A DNA stretch of 64,000 nucleotides, taken from positions 247,704 to 311,703 of the forward strand of contig QEOQ01000590.1 in NCBI GenBank assembly GCA_010279815.1, given 5' to 3'. The position numbers and the translations under genes are program-made. The notes below the pieces were generated by a model. The model did no database searches. It saw nothing but the letters and a program-made list of their open reading frames with translations, and had not been told where the DNA came from. Below, piece after piece: positions 37,717 to 49,970 of this stretch. The first letter of the stretch is position 1; each line of letters starts with the position of its first letter. The DNA is from Brachionus plicatilis. Lineage: Eukaryota; Rotifera; Eurotatoria; Ploima; Brachionidae.

Positions 37717-38238
37717 GTTATAAAATTTAGCAAAAAATTTCTAATCAAAATAAAACTTTTTTGATTCTTTTTCTTTGATAATTAACAACTTAAATAGTTT
37801 CTATGTAATTTACCTTGACTTGAATCTTTAGAGTTGTTTAAAAAAAGGAGTAGGCAAAATTAAGAAATAGCTCTAAATAATTGTTATTTGACTGGAGGCT
37901 TTTTTTGTTGGGAAAATAAAACATTTTAATTTTTTTTTGGCATGAGATATGATGTAGTCATGCCAAATTTTTTTTAAGAAAAATAAAATGTATTTAAGTT
38001 TAATCTTCAAATTTAACGAATTGTCAAGTTTTTTTGGGAAATAATCATGTTAAAATGGATTTTTAAAGGCTTTGATTATTCCAAATTAGAAAAATACACA
38101 AACTTTGAAAAAATTATTTCTTTAATTCATAATCATGAATTTTGAGAAATCATCAGAATTTTTTTGAAAATTAAATAATTAACATTTATTTAGACTAAAT
38201 GTTTAAAATAAATAAATTACAATGTAATTTTTTTAAAA

Positions 38239-39626
38239 CTAATCGTTAAACCAGTCCAAAAATAGCAATGTAAATGATAAGACAATAATAATAAATAGTA
38301 TCCATAATCGTAGGGCAGCGTTTTTCTTCATTGCCTATGAGAATTAAATAAATTAAAAATTTAAAAAGCATGTCTTCTAATTTTTTACCTCTTTAATATT
38401 TTCGTTACCTAGAGCTAGATTGCTGTTTGTTTCAAAAGTTGATTTTTGTATTCGGTCCACTGTTTCCACCTGGAGTCAATTTTTTAGCTATTTAAATTTT
38501 AGAAAATGTTCCAAATTTTACCTGTGACACAATATTTTCTGTAAATATTTGTGTGAGACGGGATACTTCGACTACTTGGCTTTCAATTTTTCTGAAAAAA
38601 TTTAATTTATCTCCTTGTTTGTACACAATCAAAGTTTTTACTTTAATTCATCGGTTTGCATACTCAAGTTATCAAATAACATTTCATTCTCTTTCTCTAA
38701 CTTTAAAAAAAATTTTAAATATTTAAACTTTGTGAAAATAATTTACCTCTTGAAGTTCTTGCTCGGACAATTCGGTTTCAAATTTTTTGTTTTTTTCTTC
38801 AATTTGTTCAATTTCTCGCAAGACTGATTTTTCAATTTCTTTTTTTGGAAGAGTTTTGTCTTTGACGATTCGAGTTAGGTTATTTGAACTTAATTGTGAA
38901 CTTAAAAAATATTAAAATGGTGCAAATTTTCTAAAAATATATTATTTTGGAAAATAAACCAACAAATTTTTCATATCTATTTTTCTTTTGACCTTAACAG
39001 CTTTTTGTTCGCTGAAAATTTTGCAAACATCTAATAAATTTAATAAATAATTCGATGCATTAATTTTATAAATTTAATTTACTCTTTAGATATTTTTCCA
39101 ATAAATAAAATGTATTGTGTAAATGATCCTGTCTCTGTGCCGAATAAACTTCTTTAAAAGTTTTTAATTTAAGAATTTTAATCGAATCCGCGCATTTTTT
39201 AATAATCGTCTCAGCTTTATCTTCAAAGTCTTGATAAAAAATTTCATTCATCTGATCTTCATTATCAATCAAGTAACTTAAGAAAAAATGAAAAATGTAA
39301 TAATCCCTTTAAAATTAATCTTAAAAATACTTGGTCTGAACATATAAATTCTTGTTTTCGTTTAAAAACTTTTTCAAAATGGTTATGTTACCAATCTGAA
39401 AATAAAAAAAATATTAAAAAAATTAAATTGAATTAATTTTTTTTAAATAAAAATTTTAATTGATTACAATATTTTTTGCTTCTGTCGAAAATCCATCTTT
39501 CTGCTTTTTAGTCTTGTCACTTTTTTTAAGTAGTTGATCATTCAAAATTTTTGTTTTGTCGTCACCAGAGTTCAAACGAATCGCTTTAACATTATCTTTA
39601 AACTGCCTGCTCAGATCAATTGCCAT
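38239..39626 (-). CDS. STX18: Syntaxin-18 (ER Q-SNARE)
   Basis: Nine small exons: 39626-39468, 39395-39331, 39276-39083, 39030-38964, 38900-38747, 38700-38642, 38591-38522, 38469-38389 and 38334-38239. All phases fit and give 314 aa (human 335). The N-terminal Syntaxin-18 domain starts MAIDLSRQFKDNVKAIRL. YLKNVCKIFSEQKAVKVKR and the SNARE helix part VVEVSRLTQIFTENIVSQ match the human protein closely. The C-terminal anchor is RLWILFIIIVLSFTLLFLDW. STX18 is the ER SNARE for Golgi-to-ER COPI vesicle fusion with the NRZ tether, SEC20 and USE1. Introns 5, 7 and 8 lie between or within heptads. The start is the first ATG and fits the family N-terminus. Divergent from MLYCD. Confidence 0.95.
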
Positions 39627-39780
39627 TTTTTAACTCTTTTATTTTTTGAAATTTAAAAACACTACACGTCAAATTTTCATTTTGAAAAGTAAAGCAAATT
39701 TTTCTTTCATAATTCTCTCTTTATGCTAAATTATTTGATAAGAATAAAAAAATTACAGCCAAAACAAAGTCTTGCTGAAT
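39627..39780. promoter_or_regulatory. 154-bp divergent promoter between STX18 and MLYCD
   Basis: The two start codons point away from each other with only 154 bp between them, so both promoters and both 5'UTRs must share this interval unless an upstream leader exon exists. No TATA box position can be assigned in such AT-rich DNA. Confidence 0.6.
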
Positions 39781-41402
39781 ATGCCTAGTTGGAAAAACCT
39801 GCGTTCAACTGTGAAGGAAATAATTGATTTGGGCTCTAAGTCAGCAACTTTAGCAGACCCGAAATCTAGTCTTTTTTGTCAGCAATTTTTAAATCAAGCT
39901 CCTAAAGATCGCAGCGAATTAATCAAGTTTATTTGCTTGGATCACGGACTTAAAACTGATCAAATCTTCAATTCGGTAAAAAGAAACTCAGTTTAGACTT
40001 TTAGTAAAAATTTTCCTTTAGATAAATTTTTTGACAAATTCAAGTAAAAATTTGAACGATTTTAGCAAAAATTTTAGACTTGGTAATTATGACAAATTGT
40101 CAACGAGCATTAGACCAGAATATTACAATTTATTCCAAAATTTGGCCCGAGTAAAAGAAGGTGTGAGCACTTTAGTTAAATTAAGAGCGGATTTATTAAA
40201 AATATTAGAACAAAAATGTAGGCTGTTAATTTTTCTGTTTATTAAAAGAAAAAAATTAAAATTTTTTAAAAGATGAATTAAATACCAAGATAGAAGAAGA
40301 TTTAAAAATAATGAATTTTATTCTTAAGAATATGCTTGTACTTTGGTTCTCTACAGGACTTTTGAACATTCAAAGAATCGACTGGAAATCTCCAACTATT
40401 TTAGGTATTTTATTAAATCAAAAAATTAAATAAAAAAAATGTTCATAATTTTTTTTAGTTGAAAAGGTAGCTCAGTATGAGAGTGTTCATCAAATAAAGA
40501 CTTTAACTGACTTAAAAAATCGTCTTGGCTCTACAAGAAGATGTTTTATTTATACTCATTCAACAATGCCTTATGAACCTCTGGTTATACTTCATATAGC
40601 TTTGACAAATTCGGTAAGTTCTAATATTAGCGATTTGATAAAACGATACAAAACTGCTGCAAATGAAGACAATAAAGAGTTCGATGCGACCAAATGTACC
40701 AATGCGATATTCTATTCAATTAATTCGTGCCAAAAGGGTTTACAGCAAGTAGATCTTGGTAATTCTTTGATTAAAAGTTGTGTTCGTTTATTACTCGAGG
40801 AACTTCCGAATTTGAAGAATTTTCATACTTTATCTCCAATACCGAGATTTAAAGAATGGCTTGATTTAAAAATTGCTCTCAGAATTGAGAACAAAAGTGA
40901 TATATTCCAAATGGACAAATGTTTCAAGCAAGATGAAATTGATTTTTTAAATGAACACTTTAAAACTAATGATTTTACACAATTAATCTATCAAATTAAA
41001 GATTACATTAATTCTTCTAAATTTAAAAAAGTGGTTGAAGATTTTGATTCTGAAATTGATGATTTTAAGACAAAAGATAATGATTATAGACTCGATTCGA
41101 TCATGGTTGGATTTTTGATTAAAGCATGCTCGTTTTATTTGTTTTTTGAGAAAAAAAATGGATATGCTTTTAATTCGGTGACAAATTTTCATATTAAAAA
41201 TGGTGCTCAAATTTATAGACTTAATTTCGGTGCTGATCAATCTGATAACGGATGGAGATCTTCATATTCGATGATGGTGAACTATGGCTATAATTTGAAT
41301 GACTTGGACTATAATTGTGTCAATTATTTAACTACAAAATCAATCAAAATATCTGAATTATTCGAAAAGAATTTAATTAATTTTAGTCAATCTAAAATTT
41401 AA
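39781..41402 (+). CDS. MLYCD: Malonyl-CoA decarboxylase
   Basis: Decarboxylates malonyl-CoA to acetyl-CoA, relieving inhibition of CPT1 and clearing malonyl-CoA in peroxisomes, cytosol and mitochondria. Four exons, 39781-39975, 40022-40217, 40273-40404 and 40459-41402, give 488 aa (human 493). The helical N-terminal domain includes LVKLRADLLKIL and WFSTGLLNIQRIDW. The catalytic domain has YTHSTMPYEPLVILHIALT, LSPIPRF (family catalytic Ser) and TNFHIKNGAQIYRLNF (family catalytic His). The C-terminus QSKI is a PTS1-type peroxisomal signal. The N-terminus lacks the long transit peptide of the human precursor: the ATG is only about 20 residues before conserved sequence. AATAAA at 41448. Splices are short (46-55 bp). 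Confidence 0.94.
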
Positions 41403-41447
41403 GAAATTTGAATAAAAATTAAATATTTTAATATGAAAAATTTTATC

Positions 41448-41453
41448 AATAAA
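41448..41453 (+). terminator. MLYCD polyadenylation signal AATAAA
   Basis: Hexamer 46 bp after the MLYCD stop, followed by a T-rich run at 41454-41464. Confidence 0.5.
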
Positions 41454-42364
41454 GTTTTTTTTATTTTAATGGACACTTATTAATTGATTTCTAATTTTTA
41501 TTTTAAAATCAAAATAGGAGAAAATGGTATAAAAAATGCAATTCATAAAGAAAAGTTCGAAACAGAGTCCCAAACTGATCGGAGTGTATCTTAGTTGATC
41601 TTTTTCTATGCCCCCTCTATCTTTTTGCTTGAAATAATACAATTATTGTTTGTCTGATACAAAAAATAGGCTAATCTGAGCTACTTTTATCATCTCATAC
41701 AAAAAGTTTAAATAAAAAAAAAAAGAAGTTTAAAACACTAATTTGAATAATTTAAGGAATCATTTCAGCATTAAAAACTTGAAAAATAAATTTAAGAAAT
41801 CAATTTCAGCAAGATATTTATTAAAGCATCATTCATAAACATTAAGTATATAGTAACATGGCCTAACCGGGTGACCTATTTTTTTTATTTTTTGTCTATC
41901 GACACAGTTTTGCATAAAAATGCGAAATTCGTTCACCCAATTAGACCGAAATTTTCGGGTCACCCCATTAGTACATGGGGTTAATAGGGTGAGGGGCAAT
42001 TAGGTTAATGGGGTTAACCCATTTGCCCCATTGTTTTGTACAGTTACCCCGAAAATTCACCCGGTTAGCCGAATTTTAACCCAATTACCCCGTTTTTTCA
42101 CCCGGTTGCCCCGTTTTTTCAACTTTTTAACCCTACTTTCTAAAACAAAAGAAAAAATTGATTATATTTTAGTTGCTTATTTAAAAAAAAATAGAGTTTT
42201 TTTACAAAAATTTATTTGAAATTTCAAAAATCTTAACAAAAATAAATTATCGTATCGGGAACAAATTTTTACAAATTTTGAGTTTTTATACATTAACGAA
42301 GCTAAATTTAAATTATTTTAGATATTTTAAAGAAAAATAACTTTTTTAAACAAATTTTTAATTT

Positions 42365-45284
42365 TTAATTTTTACATTTTGCACATAAAAATTCCATAGT
42401 TTTATCTTTTTTATTCTTTATTGGTAAACAATTATAGCACGACCAACTGGTACAACTTTCACATGTTAGCCAACTATTTTTGCTAGAATTACCTAAATCG
42501 AAGTTAATTTTACAAATAAAACAAATTATAGAATTATCAACTATTTCATTTTGCTTTTTTTTATTAACACTCCTAGTTGTTAGACTTTCTAAATTCTCGT
42601 TTTTTTTATCAATTTTTTTTCTTTTTTTACTGTTTTTTTCTTCAGTTTGTGCACGTGCGTCATCTTCAGTTAAAGATTGAGCATAGTCTCTTTTCAATTT
42701 TTTTCTCTTTTCATTTACTTTTTTATTTTGAGAAAAAGTTTCTTTTAAGAAATTTAAGACAGCATTTTCAGCAGATTCTTTAACAGAAACACTTGATGAG
42801 CCATCATTTCGAGGCGTGTCAATCAAATTTGGTTCGTCATTTAATGTGCTTTTTGAGCCAGATCCTAATGAAGTTTCAGGGACTGCTACTGAGACTGAGT
42901 TAATACAGGATACTGCGCCGTTAGCTGGACCATTTCGACTTTCAGATGAAATTAAAGACTCTTCCTCAAAAGTTTCCGACACTAAAAGTTTATCTTTGTG
43001 AATTGCATCTCGATTGAATGGAAAAATCCCTTTAATTAAAGTTTTTAAAATTTAAAAGCATAAAATTATGTTGGGATTTTGGCTTATTTATTTTAAATCA
43101 TTCATAGTGATTTAAAAAAAAAGTTTGAAAAGACAATTTAAACTTAAAAAATTTAAACTAAAGAAGGGATTCAAATAACGTTTGACCCAGACTTGTGCGT
43201 AAGTCAAAAAATAAAGTCATTTTTAAGTCATTTTTTGGTTAAGTCAAAGATTTGACTTGACTTAAGATTTTTTTTTTTAAAGTTAAGTCATTTGACTTGA
43301 TTTGACTTAGAATGACTTGAATTTCAAAAAATTTAATTTGTGTTTTCGAAGGAATTTGATAAAAAAATCTTCTAATTAATTTTCTAATATTTAAAACATT
43401 AAAATTTAAAGAATCATAATTAGGATTGGATGCTTGTTACCCGTTTTATATTGACTTTCCCAAAAAAAATTCAAGTCATTCTAAGTCAAGTCAAGTCAAA
43501 TGACTTAACTTTAAGTCAAAGTCAAGTCCGTGACTTGACTTTGACTTTGACTTAGTGACTTACGCACAAGTCTGGTTTGACCTAAAAATTAGCTTGAAAA
43601 TTTAGAATAAACTAGAAAACTGAAAACCAAAAAACCAGGCGTATTTAAATCATTTTTTTTACCTGTAGTTTCAAAACCTGCTACAGCATGAGCTCTTTTG
43701 AAAGCACTCTTTGTTACCTCATTTAATAAGCTAGGGAAAATTGCTTTATCAATCGTTTGCTTATTATATTTAAGAAAATAATTCTTAACAATTTTTTTCC
43801 ATTCAAGCTTAACAGTCTTAAAAACACTAACATCGAGTGGTTGCAAAATATGTGTTGTGTGAGCTGGTAAGCATAAAATGTGAACATTGTTTTCACGTGC
43901 TATATTAATCAAATCAATTGAAACGTGCGAAGAATGCCCGTCTAGGATTAGTAGTTTTGCTCCATACAAATGTTTGGTACTCTCTACAAAAACATTCCTA
44001 AACCAGTCCAGAAAAACAATGGTCTCCATCCAACCTGACTCTGAACAATTATACTTGCAATTTAATGGCCCCCCTTTACACCATGTACTCCACAAATTAC
44101 TTGATTTGAAAATTATGTAAAAAGGCAAAAAGTCGCCAATTGCGTTACAACAAGACTTAAAAAAAAATAATTTTAGGTTTGAATTCTTTTTTACCGCTGA
44201 TAAAAAACTGAAAGGTAATATCTGCTTCTATAATTACCAGAGAAATCCAAAACGAGGAAAAAAAAAGAAAAATTAATTTAAAGTCAAGGGTGTCTCCATT
44301 TTTCTCTTTTTAAAAGAATGAAAAAAAGAAAAAAAAACATTCTTTTATTTGAAATTATTTTCCTTTTTTTTCTCCTTTTTTTTTCTCGGTTAATTATAAT
44401 ATAATTCCCGTTTAGCTTATTTCCAGCGAAAAAAATATTTGAAAGATCCTTTAATATCGTATTCTTTAAAAAACAATTTTTCAAAAAGCTTTTTTCAATT
44501 TTTTTGCAATCAGAAATTTTTATAAAATCATTTTAATTCGAAATTTTCTAAGATTAACTATTGAAATAAACATTAATTTTTGCTTACCATGACTGAATAC
44601 ATTTCTTTATCGTTGTTCACGCTCAAATTTAGAACTTCATTCGCCCCCTTTCGACTGAAAACCTTTTGTAAACCCGGGTTACAAATGAATCCAGATTCGT
44701 CAGCATTGAAAATATTGCTTGGTTTGTTTTCTAGTCCCAAGTCCTTAATTTTGCTTTCTAGTTTATCATAAAAATCAGATAAAACTGATTTATTCAGCGC
44801 TGCGGCTCTATTTATTGTTATGTTCTGACTGACTCTTAACGAAAGACGGGAAGACCAGCGATTTTTAAAGCTTGAATTTTTAAGTTTTTTAAAAATTACT
44901 TTTAAGCAAATAAATTTGTTTTTACTTATATATCCAGTCTTCACCTGGTATCCCATTTTTTAAAAAGCTCGATTTGTTTAAAATTTTGGCATAATTTTTA
45001 ACAACCAACTGAAGAGAGTTTCTATTTAGACCAAAACCCCATTCACTCATTTTTTCAATAAGAGAAACAAGTTCCTCCTCTTCTTTAATCGTAAAGATAG
45101 TTGGTCTTCCAATTTTAGTATTTTTATATCGTCCATTTACATGGTTAATTATTGTCTGTCTTGGGATATCATAGTGTTTCGAAGCTTGCGTAGGGTTCAT
45201 TTGACCTTCTTTTACACTAATTACAGCGTTTGCAAGATCGTCTTCGCTATAGTTTTTTGGCTTAGGATGAGATTTTCTAACCAT
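42365..45284 (-). CDS. Pogo/jerky-family transposase with C-terminal PHD-like finger
   Basis: Four exons, 45284-44926, 44870-44588, 44155-43663 and 43029-42365, all in phase with no stop, 599 aa. The N-terminus carries a pipsqueak/CENP-B-type helix-turn-helix (ASKHYDIPRQTIINHVNGR) and GIPGEDWIYN, typical of jerky/tigger proteins. The DDE core has IFNADESGF (first Asp), LILDGHSSHVS (second Asp) and PAHTTHILQPLDVSVF (third acidic region). GIFPFNRDAIHKDKL joins exons 3 and 4 exactly as in relatives. A Lys-rich linker leads to a Cys-rich finger (CFICKINF, WLTCESCTSWSCYNC, LCAKCKN), PHD-like. It resembles relatives with introns, so it is either an active element or a recently domesticated copy; flanking inverted repeats favour the former. 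Confidence 0.88.
43180..43582. mobile_element. 387-bp hAT MITE with perfect 8-bp target duplication
   Basis: Element 43188-43574 has inverted ends CAGACTTGTGCGTAAGTCA and TGACTTACGCACAAGTCTG. The 8-bp direct repeat GTTTGACC flanks it at 43180-43187 and 43575-43582, diagnostic of hAT transposition. The interior is rich in AAGTCA and TGACTT words. It fills most of transposase intron 3 (43030-43662), so it should be spliced out without harm. Confidence 0.92.
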
Positions 45285-46385
45285 TTTTAAAAAGATATTT
45301 CAAAATGTTGAATATAAGCTTATATTTATATTCTTTTTCAAATTTGCAAAGTAATAAATACAAGCTTTTTTATGACTAGCTTCAAACATGAATATTATCC
45401 ACTTTAGTCTTAAACAATTTTAGAAATTTTACAAAATTACAATGTAAATGTAACAAACTTTTAATGCATAAAACTGTTTTAAATTAGAATTTTTGCATTT
45501 TACTTTTAAAAAATTTAGTTAAAAATTCAAAAAAACAAATTTAAGTTACCATTAAAATAGCTAAATTAAAATATCTTTAAAAAAGCATTTTCAAAAATTA
45601 ATTTCGGGTAAATGGGTTAAACAGGTGAATTTGCCGGTTAACCGGGTGAATTTGCGGGCTAACCGGGTGAGTTTTTGGCATAAATAGGTGATACCCCATT
45701 AACCCCTTTACCCCTGAAATTCACACCAAAAAAGAACTCATGTTATTTTTTTATCAAACTTATTCAAATTTTAGGGTGACGTTCTTGATTCTCTTTGGAA
45801 CTTATAGGCTAAATAGGTAATTTGGAATAAATAAAATTCACCAGCTTCGACCAATTCTCCCAAATACACAATTTGTTCCAAAATCACCCCTTTTGACAAA
45901 ATTAATTTTTGAGTCTAAATTTGGAGGCTAAGATAAAATAATCAATGAAAAAAGGATCGTTTTTTATAAATTTTGGCTCCTGAAAAATATAAAAAATATA
46001 AAATCTTAGGAAAATTTATTAGTTTTCAGCTAGAAAAATACGAAATTTAAAAGTTGTCACCCCATTCACACATTAAATAATTGCCCCATCTTACTATATA
46101 TAATATTATTAAGTAAAGATAAGATTTATTTTTAGAATAAAAATAAATTACCTATTAATGTTTTGATAATTTTTGTTTTTTTATTTTAACTCTGTAGTCA
46201 TTTGGTAAAATTTAGTCTATTTTAAAATTAAAGTCTTACTCTCTGCACTTCATTAAATGATTAAGTAATTATCATTATTTAAAAAAATTTAAATAATAGC
46301 AATATAAATTAAAGAATATTTAAAGAAAAAAATATATGATTATTATTGATTTAATATATATATATTAAAATGTTAAATGAAATTT

Positions 46386-49009
46386 TCAAACAAGAGTTCC
46401 TCTGCATGTTTCTCTTGAGCAATCTTCGTTAGGAAAAAATTCTGGAATTATATTGGTCTCAGTTGTTACAATATTAACACTGTTTTCAATAGATTTAAAA
46501 TTAAATTGTAAAAAAAATCCAAGCCATTTATTCAATGGTTTTTCAAAACCAATTTCATACAAAATTGAATTTGATTTCTCCATTATTTGAATGTTCTTAT
46601 CTGTCGAAAACCAAACAACAGGATGTGGAATTGGTTTGCTGGGATCATTAGGATCAGCAATTAATAATCTAAAATCTCTTCGTTTGCCATCCAAAGTGTT
46701 TGCATAGTAACATTTAACACTATATGGTCGTGGAGCATCATTTGATAGATCAACTGTAGCTCTAATGATTCCGTGAGTTAAGTTATTCGGCATTGTCCAT
46801 TTCACTTTAGGGATCAACACTTTTTCATATGTACTCAAATAAAAACCTGTCAAACTGGCCAACTCGCTTATTCTATGTCCTATGAGTTCGTGTTCAGCGT
46901 TTGGCAAGCGCCTTAGCAAAACTTTGCCATCAGTAGCAGCTACTAAATTTTCCCAATAACCATGCGTATCTTCTGGCAAAAAAAATTCATCACCACTGGT
47001 GGTCATTACCAAAATATTAGTATTTCTATATCGATCTAAATAAGTAAGAGGATCAACTATTTTTTGAAGTTCAAAAAGTTCTCTGGAATCGACATATGAT
47101 GTAATGTTAACAACATAATATGAGTTAAAAGCCATGGTCCAACCACCAAGCGCCCTAAAATGATTGTGCATGTTCTTTAATTTTGAATAAATTTAAAATG
47201 AAAATTTAATTTTTATTTTACTTACTGTATTTATATTTAATAGGTCCATTACAATTGGAACAGCTGAAAATACTCTTTTTGTGTCAACAGCAGCAGTTGT
47301 CCAAGTGGTCCAACCGCGCTTTGATTCACCAGCAAGCATAAATTTTTCAATTTGACCATAATTATTGTTTTTTGAAAATTCTTGTATTGTATCCATTGCT
47401 CTAACTACAGCCTTAGTCATGGGCAATCGAAGCAATATTGATGGATCGGATGTATTTTTAATAAATTTCATCCAAGTCCAAGCTATAATCGCATCTTCCA
47501 CTCTTCTTTCTTGATTCGGATCGTCCTTATAAAACTATTTGTAATGTAGTTCATTGAGTATAAATTAATGTACCTTAAACACCAGCGGTTGATTTGGTAC
47601 ATTTCTTAAGTGGGTGGCGATAGAGCCAATGCCAACAGCTAAAGAAGAGGTAAGTCGAATTTGAGTGTCGTCTGGATCAGGTAGGCTAAAGAAATTCAAC
47701 GAAAAAATTTAAAAAAAAATTAAACTAACAAAGGATAAGAAAAAATTAGAGAAAATAGCTTGTTAAAATTCTTAATTAGTTCTTCTAATTTTTTCAATTG
47801 TTCTAGCGCATTAGACTCAATGGTCTTGAGTGAATTTCTCTCAAATCTAAATATTAGAGTCCAACTAATCAGAAAAAAGTATATTTTGAAAGTTTAAAAA
47901 GCTAATCATCATTTGATTTTTTAATATTTATTGAAAAAAAATAAATAACAAAAATTAAATTAATTCTTTGTTAAAAGAATGTTTCAATACGCTGAAAAAC
48001 ATGTTAAAAAGTTTAATAGCAAGTAAAACATAAAAGGAAAATGCAATAATAAAATATTTTCATCCTTAATCAGCACATCGATTTCTATAAAAATATTAAA
48101 AAATGTTAAGATTTTCATTGTGATTTATTTTAAAAGCTCAATTTTAAGTTATTCTGAATTATAATACACATGAATGCTAGTAATTACAGTAAAGAAAAAT
48201 TAGAAGAAATTTTAAATTAAAAATATTTTTTGATTCAGTTATCAAGAAAATTTTCAAGAATAAAGTTAGCGTAATTAGAAATTAGACTTATTTATTTAGA
48301 TTTTTTTCAATAAATTATCTTTTGTGAGATCTGAAATTATAAAAAAAAATTGAAAATTTTGTTCATGCATACTTATTTGTATTCTTTTTGTTCGAGTATG
48401 ATCTAATGTTATAAAATTGCCAAGTTTCAAAATTTTCCAAAACTTTATCATAAGAATTTTTTTTTAATTGTAAAATACCAGCGAAAATATAAATTAAAAA
48501 TTAGTCAAATTTAATCTGCGCCAACTCTTTTAATTTTAAATATTTAAAAATTTTGAAGTTCATCGTCTTCGAATTCTCCGAAATATTTTTTCTATCTCAA
48601 GTTCATCAAGAGAAAAAATACCTCTTGTAATAAATTAAAAGCATAAGTATCAATTACCCATTTCCATTTGATTTGCCTCCTATATAGATAAAACTAGCAT
48701 CAGGTCGAGTAATTTTATTAGGGATGCTCACACTTAACCAATGCCACCAAATTGGTCTGTCGACGATTGTTTCTTTTATAAAATTTGTCTATGTTAAACT
48801 AAAAAAAGATAATAAATTAGGGACTTACCATCTTGCCATTTTTGTGATGTCATATTAATATATACTAGTTTGTAATCAGAAAACTGAATCGTTTCAATAA
48901 CTTCATATTTATAATGTTCATCAGGGGTGTTGACATAATCATCCAATGGTGTTTGTAAAGAAATTCCAATACAAAAAATTGAAATTAAGCTCAAATTAAA
49001 AATTTTCAT
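46386..49009 (-). CDS. AprA / PhoPQ-activated pathogenicity-related family protein (secreted alpha/beta hydrolase fold)
   Basis: Five exons, 49009-48829, 48772-48658, 47685-47574, 47534-47226 and 47174-46386, in phase, 501 aa. Signal peptide: LSLISIFCIGISLQ. Landmarks are PIWWHWLSVSIP, FIYIGGKSNG, FMLAGESKRGWTTW, RALGGWTMAFNSYY, TSGDEFFLPED and RLPNAEHELIGH. These match the family that includes Dictyostelium AprA and bacterial PqaA. A Ser/Asp/His set is visible (GESKRG, SGDEF, NAEH), so hydrolase activity is plausible though substrates are unknown. AprA itself is a secreted growth-repressing factor; that role should not be assumed here. Intron 2 is about 970 bp. Despite the bacterial family name it is a typical eukaryotic spliced gene with no sign of recent transfer. 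Confidence 0.9.
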
Positions 49010-49970
49010 TTTTTAAAATTGGTTAACACAAATTTCAGATTTAGCTCTTTTCAAAGAGCTTATCAATTAAAATAGTGTAGTCATGTGGATTTAAACACCC
49101 ATGATGTAATCAGTTATTTTTTCTTTAGAAAAAAATCAAACATAAGTTATTTAAGAAAAATATTGGCTGATAATAGAAAGATAATGATAATGTAGATAAA
49201 AGATAGGAATAATTTTGAAAATCTTCAAAAAGTTAAAAATTCAAATTTTTTTCAGAAAATTATTTCAAGGTTAATCAACATGTCATGAAAGACTGATTTA
49301 AACTTCATTTATTTAATTTATAAAATAATTATTACAAATTAAAAATAATAATTTATGTCTTTCAAAAGTTAAAATTTTGATCCTGGGACACTTATTTCAT
49401 CTACAATTTGTATATCATTTCCAAAAATATTTGCCTTGTCAGAAAAGTTAGATCGTTTATTCAAGAAAAACTGAAAAAGGCATAGCTTTGTAAAAAGATT
49501 ATACAAATATACAGATCTTTAGTTCCGTTATTTATTGAATTCTTCTTTGTCTCAAATTATCATCCTATATTTTTAATTAAAATAAATTCATCCGAACTTT
49601 TAAGTTTTTAATTAATAATTGGACAGTTTTATATATACTTTATTTATCTAAAATATGTTATATAATAAATAATTAATATAGGATAAAATATTTTTATTTG
49701 AGTTTATTAAATTATATTCATAATTTATTATTAATTAAATTTCCATACCGAAATAAATTTTTAGAATTAACTACGCAATTTTTCAAAATTGTTTTTCTAC
49801 AAAACGGGAAGTTTTTTCTTAAAATATTTTATCAAAAAATTTAAACTCAATTGAACTAGTGACTTTAATTGATTGTTAATAAAACATCAAGTCTCTTTTT
49901 TTGGAATATAAATAAGTAAAATATTGCTTAGTTTTTTTTTAACTATTTTTATGGAATTTTATTCAAAATA
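49010..49970. other. Intergenic 0.96 kb, no gene seen
   Basis: Upstream of the AprA-like gene and downstream of the HExxH gene. AT-rich; no spliceable coding exon found on either strand. Confidence 0.45.

Larger units (their letters stand above)
41849..46100 (-). mobile_element. Complete pogo/jerky-type DNA transposon (about 4.25 kb)
   Basis: Ends are TATATAGTAACATGG on the left and CCATCTTACTATATA on the right: inverted copies with one mismatch, flanked by TA as in the Tc1/mariner/pogo group. The element encodes an intact transposase on the minus strand. Both subterminal regions (41870-42110 and 45610-45725, with more near 46056) carry many copies of a motif near AACCGGGTGAATTT in both orientations, probably transposase binding sites. 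A hAT MITE lies inside it. Exact boundaries are ambiguous by a few bases because of the TATATA context. Confidence 0.75.

Noticed and set aside
44284..44484. 66-aa frame in transposase intron 2
   Set aside because: Lys/Arg-rich translation of a purine-rich inverted run within an intron whose flanking exons join in phase.
46386..49009. Bacterial transfer for the PhoPQ-related gene
   Set aside because: The family is known in eukaryotes (AprA), and the gene has five exons with local base composition.
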